Of a DNA stretch of 64,000 nt, positions 53,973-64,000 are shown one piece after another; position 1 is the stretch's first letter, and the number at the start of each line of letters is the position of its first letter. Both the position numbers and the translations under genes were made by a program. The notes under the pieces were generated by a model that had not been told where the DNA came from, did not search any database, and was given only the letters and a program-made list of their open reading frames with translations. This stretch comes from Chelativorans sp. AA-79 (GTDB taxonomy: Bacteria > Pseudomonadota > Alphaproteobacteria > Rhizobiales > Rhizobiaceae), in the NCBI RefSeq assembly GCF_029457495.1, contig NZ_CP120361.1, positions 2,062,001 to 2,126,000 on the forward strand, written 5' to 3'.

Positions 53973-55088
53973 TCATGCGCCGGCGACCCAGCCTGGATTG
54001 AAGCGGACGAATTTTATCGCCTTGCGGAAATAGGTGAAGGCCACGTTTATCCTGCCTTGCGCGTCGCCGGTGACGGTGGGGTAGGAGAGTTCGCGCATGC
54101 GCCGATCCTGCTTGTCCACATTAAGCTCCGGCGGCGGGCTTGGCGCAACCTCGATATCGCGGATGACCGGCCAAGTCTCACCCTCATCCGACGAAAGGGC
54201 AATGGAGAGAGGAGTGCGCGGCACGCCCCATGTCGGCCGCCCCTGCGCCTGGGCGCGCACGGCGGGCGTGGCCGAGACGTTGTTGAAAACCAGGGCGAGC
54301 GTCCCGTCTGCCAGCGCGCGGCACTGGATGGACGAATTGTTGTTCGGCAGCGGGGTCGGCACCGGCGTCGTCCAAGTTCTCCCCTTGTCGCCAGAGGTCG
54401 CGCTCATGATGCTGTCGGCATAGCGGCTGCGGAAGAGGGCGAGCAGCGTCCCGTCGCGCCGCTCGACGATGTTCATGTGCACGGCGCCCCTGCTCTCGGG
54501 AACGGGATATTCCGACCAGGTCCTGCCCTGATCGGCCGAAATTTTCACCGCGCTGACGTCGTTCTGGCCATGCCATGTTTCCCCGGGCACCGGCAGGCAA
54601 TGGAAGATCGGCAGGATCCACTCTCCGCTTGAAAGGACGAGCATGGGCTGGCGGATGAATGTGCCGGGTTCGTCGAAAAGCGTCTCGATGGGTCCCCAGC
54701 TCCTGCCGCCATCCTGGGAGATGCGGCGGCGGACGATTGCCGTATCCTGATTGCCGAACTCCTGGGCGGTGTAGAGGAGCCACAGGGCTCCCTCCGGCGT
54801 CTCGAACAGGACAGGGTTCTGCTCGGAACGTTCCGGATCGTCGGAGACTTTCGTCTCCGGCGTCCATTGCCGCGATCCCGCCGGCAGGCGGCTGAAATAG
54901 ATGGACACGTCCGGCTTGCCTTCCTCGGTGCCAGCAAACCAGGTGCAGGCGATGTCGCCATTGCCGAGCGCCAGGAGGAAAGACGCATGAGCCTGAGCGA
55001 CATGGGTGGGCAGAAAGGCCTCCTCGCGCGCGTCGTCCGCCTCGCTTCGACGGATTATGCCATCCGGATTTATTGCTATCGACGACAT
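53973..55088 (-). CDS. BNR-repeat/sialidase-fold protein
   Basis: 371 residues, six-bladed propeller family. Four Asp-boxes are visible: [24 protein letters not shown] and S-S-D-E-G-E-T-W. There is no signal peptide, so it is cytoplasmic, unlike typical secreted sialidases. Whether it cuts sialic acids or another acidic sugar cannot be told. ATG 55088 has AGGAGG 7 bases upstream. First gene of the leftward hydrolase-aldolase-PdxA2 unit. Confidence 0.88.
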   Translation of the reverse strand: MSSIAINPDGIIRRSEADDAREEAFLPTHVAQAHASFLLALGNGDIACTWFAGTEEGKPDVSIYFSRLPAGSRQWTPETKVSDDPERSEQNPVLFETPEGALWLLYTAQEFGNQDTAIVRRRISQDGGRSWGPIETLFDEPGTFIRQPMLVLSSGEWILPIFHCLPVPGETWHGQNDVSAVKISADQGRTWSEYPVPESRGAVHMNIVERRDGTLLALFRSRYADSIMSATSGDKGRTWTTPVPTPLPNNNSSIQCRALADGTLALVFNNVSATPAVRAQAQGRPTWGVPRTPLSIALSSDEGETWPVIRDIEVAPSPPPELNVDKQDRRMRELSYPTVTGDAQGRINVAFTYFRKAIKFVRFNPGWVAGA

Positions 55089-55106
55089 CACAGCCCCTCC
55101 TGATTA

Positions 55107-55117
55107 ACTTGTAAAGT
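55107..55117. promoter_or_regulatory. Candidate GntR site in the sialidase leader
   Basis: ACTTGTAAAGT, an ACTT/AAGT inverted repeat, 18 bases before the start codon of the BNR protein gene. Similar GCTTGTAAACA and ACTTGACAATT occur before the kinase and ATPase genes. A GATAAT -10 for the leftward unit (minus strand, 55119-55124) lies beside it. Confidence 0.35.
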
Positions 55118-55220
55118 CATTATCATGCTCTCACTGTTGCGGCAAACACAAAAATTTTCTTGGAAAATCAAAATGTTGTGTAGAATTCCCTATAATTGAA
55201 AGACGGATTTAAGATACATG

Positions 55221-55248
55221 TTGACATGCCGTCTTGGTGTGACATGAT
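55221..55248 (+). promoter_or_regulatory. Promoter of the rightward importer operon
   Basis: TTGACA (55221-55226), 16 bases, CATGAT (55243-55248). The -35 is perfect and lies in the palindrome CATGT-TG-ACATG (55217-55228), a possible operator. Transcription would start near 55255, before the ATG at 55311. Confidence 0.55.
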
Positions 55249-55310
55249 CCTGCGCCGTCACCGCTGCGGCTTGGCTCAGGGACGGCGGAAAGAGATCGGG
55301 AGGGTTTCCA

Positions 55311-56936
55311 ATGGTGGATCGATTGACTGAGCGCGGCGGCATTTCCCGCCGTGACGTGTTGCGGGGGAGCGCTGGCGTGCTCGTCAGCATGACGGCGTTC
55401 GGGCTGGGTTCGGGCAAAGCCGCCGCCCAGGAACAGACGTTCAAAATCATACATCCGTCGTTCGACATGAACTGGTCGCCCATGCGCGGCGGCGGAGCGG
55501 CGCTGCGCTGGCACTCTCTGTGGTGGGCGTCGCCGATGTATTTCAACGACAAGGGCGAGATTCAGCCCTACGTCTTCACAAGCTGGCAGCCAAACGCGGA
55601 TCGGACGGTCTGGACGTTCAAGCTCGACCCCAAGGCGGTGTTCTCCGATGCCTCGCCGATAACGGCGGCTGATGTGAAAGGGTCGTGGGAAGTGGCCTCG
55701 ATGCCGCTCACGGCCAGCCAGCGCGTTCCGCTCGTGCTCGCGGGCGTCGTCGGCTACGACGAGATTGCGACCGGCAAGGCCAAGGATCTGCCCGGTGTCG
55801 AGATCGTCGACGACCAGACGGTCCGGGTGACGCTCAAGCAGCCGGACCCGATCTTCCACATGCGCATCGCCAACCACCTGGTTCCGATCGTCAAGGCTTC
55901 GCAGGCGCGCGGCGAGGACGGCAACCAGATCGAAGATTGGTACCTGCCGGAAATGGGCGTGGTGAGCTCCGGCCCGTTCAAGCTCGTCGAAATGAATCTC
56001 GACGATGGCTTCGTCGCGTGGGAGCCCAACGAAAACTTCTTCGGCCCCGAGCCCAAGCTCACGCGCATCGAGCTGCGCGTCATCGAGGACTCGGTGACGG
56101 CCACCACGCTCCTGAAGCAGGGCGAGTATCATGCACATACGGCGCTGGTGACGCCCACCATCGTCCAGGACCTTGGCCCCGAGTTCAGCATGGGGACAGA
56201 GATTCCGAACGGGCAGCACTTCTATTTCAACGCCAAGACACCGCCGTTCGATGACATCAATGTTCGCAAGGCTCTGATCCTGGCGGTCGATCGCGCCCAG
56301 ATGATGCGGGCCTCGTTCCCGAATGGCCCGCACAAGCAGGCCGAGCAGATCCTGGTGGGTGTCGATGGCGTGGACCCCAATTGGGACCCCTATCCCTATG
56401 ATCCGGAAGAGGCGAAGCGCCTGCTCGCCGCTTCCTCCTATGGCGGACCGGAACGCCTGCCGCGCATCATCTTTGCCGGCGTCATTGCCCCTGCCGAGCA
56501 GGCGGCGGCGCAGTTCGCCGTCGAGCAGTGGCGCCAGAATCTCGGCATCACCGCTGTCGAGCTGAAGCCGACGCTCGACAATTTCTCGCCGGCCGACGTC
56601 CATGTCATCCGCGATGACGCCGGGTCGCGCGTGCCCGACGCGACCGAGTTCCTGCGCACGATCATTCATTCGAGCTCGCGCGTGGCGAGGGAGAAGATGA
56701 ACGGCTACAACAATCCCGAGGTCGATCGCCTGCTGGACGAGGCGGCACCGCTGCCCTTGGACGATCCGCGCCGGAACGAGCTGGCGCAGCAGGCCCAGCG
56801 TGTGTTCCGCGAGGACTATCAATTGATCCCCTGGTACATCGAAGCCATGTCCCGTTGGGCGCTGCCCAACATCAAGGGCATGGAAAAGAACCTCGATTGG
56901 CAGGTGTTCGCTCCCTGGAACATCGAGATCACCTGA
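55311..56936 (+). CDS. Tat-exported binding protein of a dipeptide-type importer (acid-sugar cluster)
   Basis: 541 residues, SBP family 5. The twin-arginine signal S-R-R-D-V-L-R-G near residue 13 and hydrophobic stretch to A-A-A-Q near residue 40 indicate folded export. The rest has the DppA-like layout (P-I-T-A-A-D-V-K-G-S-W). GGGAGGG precedes the ATG. By context the ligand is an oligosaccharide or glycoside, not a peptide; this is inference. Confidence 0.9.
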   Translation: MVDRLTERGGISRRDVLRGSAGVLVSMTAFGLGSGKAAAQEQTFKIIHPSFDMNWSPMRGGGAALRWHSLWWASPMYFNDKGEIQPYVFTSWQPNADRTVWTFKLDPKAVFSDASPITAADVKGSWEVASMPLTASQRVPLVLAGVVGYDEIATGKAKDLPGVEIVDDQTVRVTLKQPDPIFHMRIANHLVPIVKASQARGEDGNQIEDWYLPEMGVVSSGPFKLVEMNLDDGFVAWEPNENFFGPEPKLTRIELRVIEDSVTATTLLKQGEYHAHTALVTPTIVQDLGPEFSMGTEIPNGQHFYFNAKTPPFDDINVRKALILAVDRAQMMRASFPNGPHKQAEQILVGVDGVDPNWDPYPYDPEEAKRLLAASSYGGPERLPRIIFAGVIAPAEQAAAQFAVEQWRQNLGITAVELKPTLDNFSPADVHVIRDDAGSRVPDATEFLRTIIHSSSRVAREKMNGYNNPEVDRLLDEAAPLPLDDPRRNELAQQAQRVFREDYQLIPWYIEAMSRWALPNIKGMEKNLDWQVFAPWNIEIT

Positions 56937-57000
56937 CGTCTCCTCCCACGATCGCGTAGGGGCCGCGCCGTTGGCGCGGCCCCGGTGACGAGGCCCAGCC

Positions 57001-57948
57001 ATGCTCGCATATGCCCTCAAGCGGCTGCTTCTTTGGATACCTTCGGTCCTGCTGGTCCTGCTGGCGGTCTACGCACTGGCATTTTATGGGGCAGGAGACC
57101 CGATCAAGCTCATCTTCCTGCGCGAGCCGGGCGGAGTTGCCTTCGATCCGGTGCGGTTGGAGGCGATCCGGGAGGCGGCGGGGCTCGACCGGCCGTTCCT
57201 CGTGCAATTCGGCAACTATATCTGGAATGTGCTTCACGGCGACTTCGGCAATTCGCTGACCTCCGGCCGCTCGGTCGGGCGCACCATTGCCGCGGCCGCT
57301 CCGGTGTCGATTCAGCTCGGTACAATGGCCATCCTGTTGACGGCGCTCGTCGCCATTCCACTGGGTCTCGTTGCCGGCCTGCGCCAGAACACCGCGATCG
57401 ACTACACCATTCTTGGCTCGGCGCTGTTCCTCTGGGCAATTCCCGCCTATGTGGCCGGCCCGATCCTCATGGTGCTTTTGATCCTCGTCATGCCCGGCGG
57501 CACCATCTCCTATGGCTGGGGCGGACTGTTCGACGCCCGGGTGATCCTCCCGCTGATCGTTCTGTCGTTCCATCCAATAGCGCTCATCGTGCGCCAGACG
57601 CGCTCGGCGGTGATCGAGGTGCTGAGCGAGGATTTCGTACGGACGGCCAGGGCCAAAGGCCTGCCGGCCCGGAAGATCGTGACGCGGCACATCCTGCGCC
57701 CGATCCTCACGCCGGTCCTCACCCAACTCGGGCTGATCATGATCACGCTGGTGAACGGCGCGGTGTTCGTCGAACTGGTCTTCGGCCTGCCCGGCCTGGG
57801 ACGGCTTGCCATACAGGCACTCCTCAACTCCGACTACCCCATCATCCTTGCAGTAACGCTCATCGCGTCGATGCTGGTGATGGTCTCCAATCTCCTGGTC
57901 GATCTCGCCTATCCGCTGCTCGATCCCCGCGCCGCAGAGAGGAGGTAG
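57001..57948 (+). CDS. Importer permease, DppB type (acid-sugar cluster)
   Basis: 315 residues, six membrane helices. N-terminal M-L-A-Y-A-L-K-R-L-L-L-W, I-R-E-A-A-G-L-D-R-P-F near residue 55, and EAA loop R-T-A-R-A-K-G-L-P-A near residue 215. It is followed 3 bases later by the DppC-type gene. Confidence 0.92.
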   Translation: MLAYALKRLLLWIPSVLLVLLAVYALAFYGAGDPIKLIFLREPGGVAFDPVRLEAIREAAGLDRPFLVQFGNYIWNVLHGDFGNSLTSGRSVGRTIAAAAPVSIQLGTMAILLTALVAIPLGLVAGLRQNTAIDYTILGSALFLWAIPAYVAGPILMVLLILVMPGGTISYGWGGLFDARVILPLIVLSFHPIALIVRQTRSAVIEVLSEDFVRTARAKGLPARKIVTRHILRPILTPVLTQLGLIMITLVNGAVFVELVFGLPGLGRLAIQALLNSDYPIILAVTLIASMLVMVSNLLVDLAYPLLDPRAAERR

Positions 57949-57951
57949 GCC

Positions 57952-58902
57952 GTGACCACTGCTGCAGAAACCTCCCAGACCCACGAACATGCCGGCCTGT
58001 GGGTCGATGCCTGGGCGCGGCTCAAGGCCAACCGCATCGCCATGGTGGGTCTCCTGCTCATCCTCCTGATGGCGTTTGTCGCCATTTTCGGCCCTTGGCT
58101 GACGCCTTACGATTTCCTTACCCAGAATCTCGACGCGCGCAATCTGCCGCCATCGGCGAGCCACTGGCTGGGCACGGATGAGCTCGGCCGCGATGTTGCG
58201 AGCCGCGTGATCTACGGCACGCGCACGGCCTTCCTGGTGGCCATCGTCGTCACGGTCATCTCCGTCGCCATCGGTGCAGCGCTCGGCGCGATCGCCGGCT
58301 ATTTCGGCGGGCGGGTGGATGCGGTCATCATGTGGTTTACCGACATCTTCATGTCGGTGCCCAACCTGCTGCTCGTCATCGTCATCAACACGTCACTCAA
58401 GCCCCCGCTCGGGCGCTGGATGGACTCCATGTATCTTTGGAGCGGCAACACGCTCTTCCGCAACACCGTGCTCTTCGACTTCGTCATGGTGTTCGGCACC
58501 ATCTCACTGGTGATGTGGCCGCCCTACGCCCGCACGGTTCGGGCGCAGATCCTGAGCGTGCGCAACCAGCCTTACGTGCTGGCCGCGCGCGCCCTCGGCC
58601 TGCCCAACAGGCATATCATTCTACGTTACCTCATACCCAATTCCGTCGGGCCGCTGATCGTGGCGGTCAGCGCCGGCCTGGGAAGCGCCATGGTGCTCGA
58701 GAGCGCCTTCAGTTTCTTAGGCGTGGGCGTCCAGCCGCCGACCCCGAGCTGGGGGCTCATGATTTCCGACGGGCTGCGGACGTGGCAGCAATATCCTCAT
58801 CTGCTGGCGGCACCTGCCATTGCGCTCGCCATAGCATCGGTCGCCTTCAGCTTCGTGGGTGATGGCCTCAACGACGCTCTCAATCCAAAGGGTGCCAAAT
58901 AA
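57952..58902 (+). CDS. Importer permease, DppC type (acid-sugar cluster)
   Basis: 316 residues. GTG start with GGAGG 8 bases upstream in the end of the previous gene. L-G-T-D-E-L-G-R-D-V-A-S-R near residue 75 and C-terminal E-S-A-F-S-F-L-G-V-G-V-Q-P-P. Ends one base into the alcohol dehydrogenase start (TAATG). Confidence 0.92.
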   Translation: MTTAAETSQTHEHAGLWVDAWARLKANRIAMVGLLLILLMAFVAIFGPWLTPYDFLTQNLDARNLPPSASHWLGTDELGRDVASRVIYGTRTAFLVAIVVTVISVAIGAALGAIAGYFGGRVDAVIMWFTDIFMSVPNLLLVIVINTSLKPPLGRWMDSMYLWSGNTLFRNTVLFDFVMVFGTISLVMWPPYARTVRAQILSVRNQPYVLAARALGLPNRHIILRYLIPNSVGPLIVAVSAGLGSAMVLESAFSFLGVGVQPPTPSWGLMISDGLRTWQQYPHLLAAPAIALAIASVAFSFVGDGLNDALNPKGAK

Positions 58903-60068
58903 TGTCCTCGGCCGACACGGCTTCCACCACGGCAGCATCCGGTGCCTTCTCCTCGCCTTTACTCCGCCCTTTGTCATTCGTGCAGCCGCCGCGGATTGAA
59001 TTTGGGTCAGGCAAGGCGCGTCTGCTTGCCGAATTGATCCCGGACTGGCCGGAGCGGCGCGTTCTGGTCGTGGCCGATGCCTTCAATGCCGGGCGAGCCG
59101 ACCTGTTGGGCCTGCCGCGCCAGAACCTCGTCTTCCCGGAGGCCAAGCCGGAGCCCGACTTGCCCAATCTCGCCCGGCTTCTGGACCAGGCGCGGGGCTT
59201 TGCGCCCGACCTCGTCATCGGCTTCGGGGGCGGCAGCGCCATGGACCTCGCCAAGCTCGCCGCCGTCCTGGTCGGGAGCGCGAAGGAATTTCATGCGATC
59301 GCCGGCGTGGACAAGGCCGATCCCCGCACGGTCGGGCTCATCGCCATTCCGACCACCTCCGGCACGGGCAGCGAGGTGGGGGCGCGGGCCCTCGTCACCG
59401 ATCCCGCAAGCCGAAGCAAGGTCGCGGCCGAAAGCAGGCACATGGTGGCGGATATGGCCATCGTGGACCCGGACCTGACCGTTTCCCTGCCACCCGCCGT
59501 CACGGCCGCGACGGGCATTGACGCACTTGCCCATTGCGTGGAGGCCTTCACCAGCCGCCGCGCCCATCCCCTCCTCGATATCTACGCGCAGAAGGGCATC
59601 GAGCTCGTCGGGCAATACTTGGCGCGCGCCGTGGCCGACGGCGCCGACGTGGAAGCGCGGGCCGGGCTTGCGATGGCGGCGCTTTATGGCGGCTTTTGCC
59701 TCGGACCGGTGAACACGACCGCCGGCCATGCCTTGTCCTATCCGCTCGGCACACGTTACGGCATAGCCCACGGTCTCGCGAATGCGGTGATCTTTCCGCA
59801 TGCCTTGGCCTTCAACGCGCCAGCGCAACCCGAAAAGACCGCCATCATCGCCGAGCTTATGGGCTTCGACGGCAACAGGCTTTTCGACAGCGCCTATCGC
59901 TATTGCGCAGAGCTTGGCATCGAGATGCACATGTCGAAATTGGGCGTCCCCCCCGATGACCTGCCTTCCATGGCGGCAGAGGCGCTGGGCATCAGGCGTC
60001 TGCTCGACTTCAATCCCCGCGACATGACGGGCAGCGACATCCTGGAAATCTATCGCGCCGCCTGGTAG
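58902..60068 (+). CDS. Iron-containing alcohol dehydrogenase
   Basis: 388 residues, group III Fe-ADH. NAD motif G-F-G-G-G-S-A-M-D near residue 108, P-T-T-S-G-T-G-S-E-V near residue 152, and metal histidines in A-L-A-H-C-V-E, T-A-G-H-A-L-S-Y and I-A-H-G-L-A-N-A. Family members reduce aldehydes such as lactaldehyde or maleylacetate, or oxidise sugar alcohols and hydroxy acids. Coupled to the importer genes, so it probably handles an intermediate of the same pathway. Confidence 0.92.
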   Translation: MSSADTASTTAASGAFSSPLLRPLSFVQPPRIEFGSGKARLLAELIPDWPERRVLVVADAFNAGRADLLGLPRQNLVFPEAKPEPDLPNLARLLDQARGFAPDLVIGFGGGSAMDLAKLAAVLVGSAKEFHAIAGVDKADPRTVGLIAIPTTSGTGSEVGARALVTDPASRSKVAAESRHMVADMAIVDPDLTVSLPPAVTAATGIDALAHCVEAFTSRRAHPLLDIYAQKGIELVGQYLARAVADGADVEARAGLAMAALYGGFCLGPVNTTAGHALSYPLGTRYGIAHGLANAVIFPHALAFNAPAQPEKTAIIAELMGFDGNRLFDSAYRYCAELGIEMHMSKLGVPPDDLPSMAAEALGIRRLLDFNPRDMTGSDILEIYRAAW

Positions 60069-60080
60069 GTGGGCGCGCGC

Positions 60081-60827
60081 TTACTGAAGCGACAAATCAA
60101 GCAAGCGATCCTCGAACAGGCGATTCCTGGATCCTTCGAGATGCTGACGCATCAGCTGGCGGGCAACTTCCGCATTCCCGTCACGGATGGCTTCATAGAT
60201 AGCCCGGTGTTCGCCGAGCACTTTCTCCAGCCCGCGCCCCGGCCCCATCAAGGCAAGACCATGCAGCTTCATCCCCACGGCGATGTGGCTGCGCAGGGCC
60301 TGCATGGCGGAGCTGTAGTAGTGGTTGTTGGCGGCTTCCGCGATCGCCAGGTGAAAGGCGAAGTCCGCATCTTCCCTGTGGCGCTGTTGGTCGGTGGCGC
60401 TGCTCAAGAGTTCGACCACCCGAGCAATCGCCTGGATCGCTGCATCGTTGCGACGACGCGCGGCGTAATAGGCCGCCTCCGGCTCGATGGTGAGGCGGAA
60501 TTCGTAGCAGCGCTGGATATCGGCAATGGTCTCGACGGGCGGAAAGCCCAGCGAGCGCGGCTCGCTGCGCAACCGAACAAAACTGCCGGAGCCCTGGCGC
60601 GAATAGATCAGGCCCTCGTTGCGCAACCGCTCAAGCGCCTCTCGCACGATCGGACGGGACACGTCGAACTGCTCCGACAGTTCCTTTTCGCTCGGCAGCT
60701 TGGTGTCCGGTGCATAGTCTCCGTTCGAGATCCGCATCAGAAGCAGCTGATAGACGCGGTCGGCAAACAGCGTGCGGTGCCGCGGCTCCTCGTCGAAGCT
60801 GTTTGTCCTGTACTTGGAGCCCGTCAT
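60081..60827 (-). CDS. GntR-family regulator, FadR/FCD subfamily
   Basis: 248 residues. N-terminal winged helix with L-P-S-E-K-E-L-S-E-Q-F-D-V-S-R-P-I-V-R-E-A near residue 42. C-terminal FCD domain with metal-type histidines (F-H-L-A-I-A near residue 150, H-I-A-V-G-M-K-L-H, E-H-R-A-I-Y-E-A-I). It overlaps the kinase gene upstream by 4 bases, so the regulator is made from the operon it probably controls. Acidic sugar ligands are common for this subfamily. Confidence 0.92.
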   Translation of the reverse strand: MTGSKYRTNSFDEEPRHRTLFADRVYQLLLMRISNGDYAPDTKLPSEKELSEQFDVSRPIVREALERLRNEGLIYSRQGSGSFVRLRSEPRSLGFPPVETIADIQRCYEFRLTIEPEAAYYAARRRNDAAIQAIARVVELLSSATDQQRHREDADFAFHLAIAEAANNHYYSSAMQALRSHIAVGMKLHGLALMGPGRGLEKVLGEHRAIYEAIRDGNAEVARQLMRQHLEGSRNRLFEDRLLDLSLQ

Positions 60828-61894
60828 GCTTGTTCTCCCGCAATGCTGGGTTGGGCAAGATGCAGCCGGGCTGTTTCGGCCAGCCGGAGAATGTCATCCG
60901 GTGTGCCGAAGCCGCCTGATTTCGTCAAGATTCCAATCGGACGGTCAGCGATCTGCGCCTGCACGGCCGGAATACCCGGCAATGCCTCGCCCAGCACTTC
61001 GACACAATCGATGGCGAGCGCGCTCAGCACGGTCTGCGCTGTCTCGCCGCCCGAAAGGAGCATGGTCCTGAACCAGCCCCGCCGCAGCGCCCAGGCCACG
61101 GAAGCGCCGAACCGGACCATCGCCTGCGTTCGGTCGGGAGCGTCGAGGGGAACCGTGGCCTGAACGATCGTCACGGGTGGAACGAGAGCCGGCATCTCTA
61201 TGCCGCCGTCGCTGGACGTCAGGTGCAACGTATCGGGGAGCCGGGCGGTTCTGGCCACCTGCTCGACGGTGATGGGATCGTGCGAACCGACGGCGATCAG
61301 AATGGGCGCGCAGATAGGGCCGGACCTCCATTGTGGCCGGGAGGAGAGAACCGAGGCCAGCCCTGCGGCCAAGCCGCTTGCGCCTACGAACAGTACGTCC
61401 GCCCACTCGATTCGCGCTATTCGCTCCAGGTCTGACGCCTCTGCGCTGTCAGGCGCTTCGTAAGCGAAAGCGTTTCCGAACACGTCCGCAATGGAAAGCG
61501 GCGCGGCCACGCCCATGCCGGTAAGTCGTCCGCCGACGACGAAGCGACCCTGGTCCGGGACGGCCGGGACGATCACCGCCCTGCGGCGTTTGAAGGCCAC
61601 CAGGCACGCCCGGCTTTCGACCGCAGCATGCCCCTTCAATCGGGAGTCAATCTTCTTGAAGGCGATCTCGGGGCCGGCATCCGCCAGGCGCTGCGCGATG
61701 CGGGCCACGATCGCTCCGGCGATGCCGGCCGCCATCTCTCGCGTCGCGGTGTTGACACATATGACGTCGCCATCTTGCGCAAGGGCAGCTTCCACTCCGT
61801 CGGGAACTGTGGCGACATGACAGCGCAATCCCTTGGCTGCGAATGGAGCGCAGACATCCAGAGCTCCTGTCAAATCGTCTGCGACGATGGCCAC
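60824..61894 (-). CDS. DUF1537 four-carbon acid sugar kinase
   Basis: About 356 residues. ATP-dependent kinase of threonate/erythronate-type acid sugars that feeds PdxA2. The N-terminal substrate domain opens V-A-I-V-A-D-D-L-T-G-A-L-D and contains F-K-K-I-D-S-R-L-K-G. The C-terminal nucleotide part has A-V-G-S-H-D-P-I and L-L-S-G-G-E-T-A-Q. I prefer GTG 61894, with AGGAA 9 bases upstream. An ATG at 61975 is in frame but has no ribosome binding site, and a TTGACA promoter hexamer lies just inside it. A start at 61903 is also possible. It is shorter than typical 420-residue members. Confidence 0.87.
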   Translation of the reverse strand: MAIVADDLTGALDVCAPFAAKGLRCHVATVPDGVEAALAQDGDVICVNTATREMAAGIAGAIVARIAQRLADAGPEIAFKKIDSRLKGHAAVESRACLVAFKRRRAVIVPAVPDQGRFVVGGRLTGMGVAAPLSIADVFGNAFAYEAPDSAEASDLERIARIEWADVLFVGASGLAAGLASVLSSRPQWRSGPICAPILIAVGSHDPITVEQVARTARLPDTLHLTSSDGGIEMPALVPPVTIVQATVPLDAPDRTQAMVRFGASVAWALRRGWFRTMLLSGGETAQTVLSALAIDCVEVLGEALPGIPAVQAQIADRPIGILTKSGGFGTPDDILRLAETARLHLAQPSIAGEQA

Positions 61895-61937
61895 GCGTGC
61901 CACTTCCTGCGTCCCTGTGCAGAGAAACCGTTTCCTT

Positions 61938-61966
61938 GCTTGTAAACATCTCTCGGATTCTGTCAA
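61938..61966 (-). promoter_or_regulatory. Kinase-GntR promoter with candidate GntR site
   Basis: Minus strand: TTGACA (61961-61966), 16 bases, TACAAG (61939-61944). Overlapping the -10 is GCTTGTAAACA on the plus strand (61938-61948), similar to the sites at 55107 and 62071. The promoter lies downstream of the ATG at 61975, which argues for the later kinase start. Confidence 0.45.
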
Positions 61967-62070
61967 CTTGGACATGCGCTAAAGGAGGCGGACAAGGCAA
62001 GAAGTCGGAATGCATCCAGTTGAAATTAAAGCATTTATGAGATTCTCTGCCTTAGGTGAGGAATTTGCTA

Positions 62071-62081
62071 ACTTGACAATT
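62071..62081 (+). promoter_or_regulatory. Candidate GntR site and -35 before the ATPase gene
   Basis: ACTTGACAATT contains TTGACA (62073-62078) and resembles the CTTGTAAA elements before the kinase and BNR genes. A -10 at 16-17 bases is weak, so this is tentative. Confidence 0.3.
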
Positions 62082-62195
62082 ATTCGGAGGTGCCATTAGG
62101 TGCCGGGAACCGCCCTGCTGCCAGGCGCGACAACGTGCATGGCTGCCGGCGCGAGAGACAACGTGCAGCCTGCCCCGCCTGCGGAGGAGCATTCG

Positions 62196-64000
<1,805 letters not shown>

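Noticed and set aside
52016..55088. Sialidase plus DapA/NanA-family gene read as a sialic acid catabolic operon
   Set aside because: NanK, NanE and a sialic acid transporter are missing, the sialidase-fold protein is not exported, and PdxA2 with DUF1537 points to C4 acid sugars. Kept only as one possibility.

Overview
The window is GC-rich, densely coded bacterial chromosome. The dnaG-rpoD pair, an RpoD with a long acidic insert, pyrC-pyrE as neighbours and the many dipeptide-type ABC importers suggest an alphaproteobacterium of the Hyphomicrobiales, most like Phyllobacteriaceae (Mesorhizobium/Aquamicrobium/Chelativorans relatives). That placement is an inference from gene content. I saw no tRNA, rRNA, CRISPR array, insertion sequence or pseudogene.

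Bases 1-8547 hold housekeeping and small genes: a cut-off APH-type kinase, dnaG, rpoD (with a clear terminator), GYD, YjbQ and HlyU proteins, a TetR regulator divergent from a VOC-fold gene with two operators between them, and an FKBP isomerase. Bases 8791-14397 are a leftward array built around an ECF42-type sigma factor: three DGPF/YCII proteins, a DUF899 protein, a 14-helix exporter and a VOC protein. Five genes of the array are each preceded by the same promoter, TGTCGG-N17-CGTCCT or CGTCTT, so the array looks like a self-amplifying regulon. Bases 14536-22542 hold pyrC, a structured palindromic spacer, pyrE, an HSDL2-like SDR, a DUF378 membrane protein, a Tat-exported phosphoesterase, an SLC13-type transporter, and hpd divergent from an Lrp regulator.

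Bases 22566-34147 form a peptidoglycan amino-sugar recycling island: a MurR/RpiR regulator, a MurA, a BadF-family amino-sugar kinase, MurQ, a dipeptide-type importer with a fused double ATPase, a serine hydrolase and AnmK. Two copies of the palindrome GGAATA-N3-TATTCC sit at its two promoter regions. A GNAT gene and an M3 peptidase follow. Bases 37100-44596 hold a LysR regulator and a leftward importer operon ending in an aspartase/fumarase-superfamily lyase, with related LysR-type boxes at both ends. Bases 45011-49778 are a ugp-like glycerol-3-phosphate/glycerophosphodiester importer with an embedded GDPD.

Bases 49929-64000 form a catabolic cluster: an MGH1-like (alpha/alpha)6 glycosidase, a DapA-family aldolase, PdxA2, a BNR/sialidase-fold protein, a dipeptide-type importer, an iron-dependent alcohol dehydrogenase, a GntR regulator and a DUF1537 acid-sugar kinase. 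PdxA2 with DUF1537 points to a four-carbon acid sugar phosphate intermediate. The two hydrolases lack export signals, so imported glycosides are probably cut inside the cell. The last gene runs off the window end.
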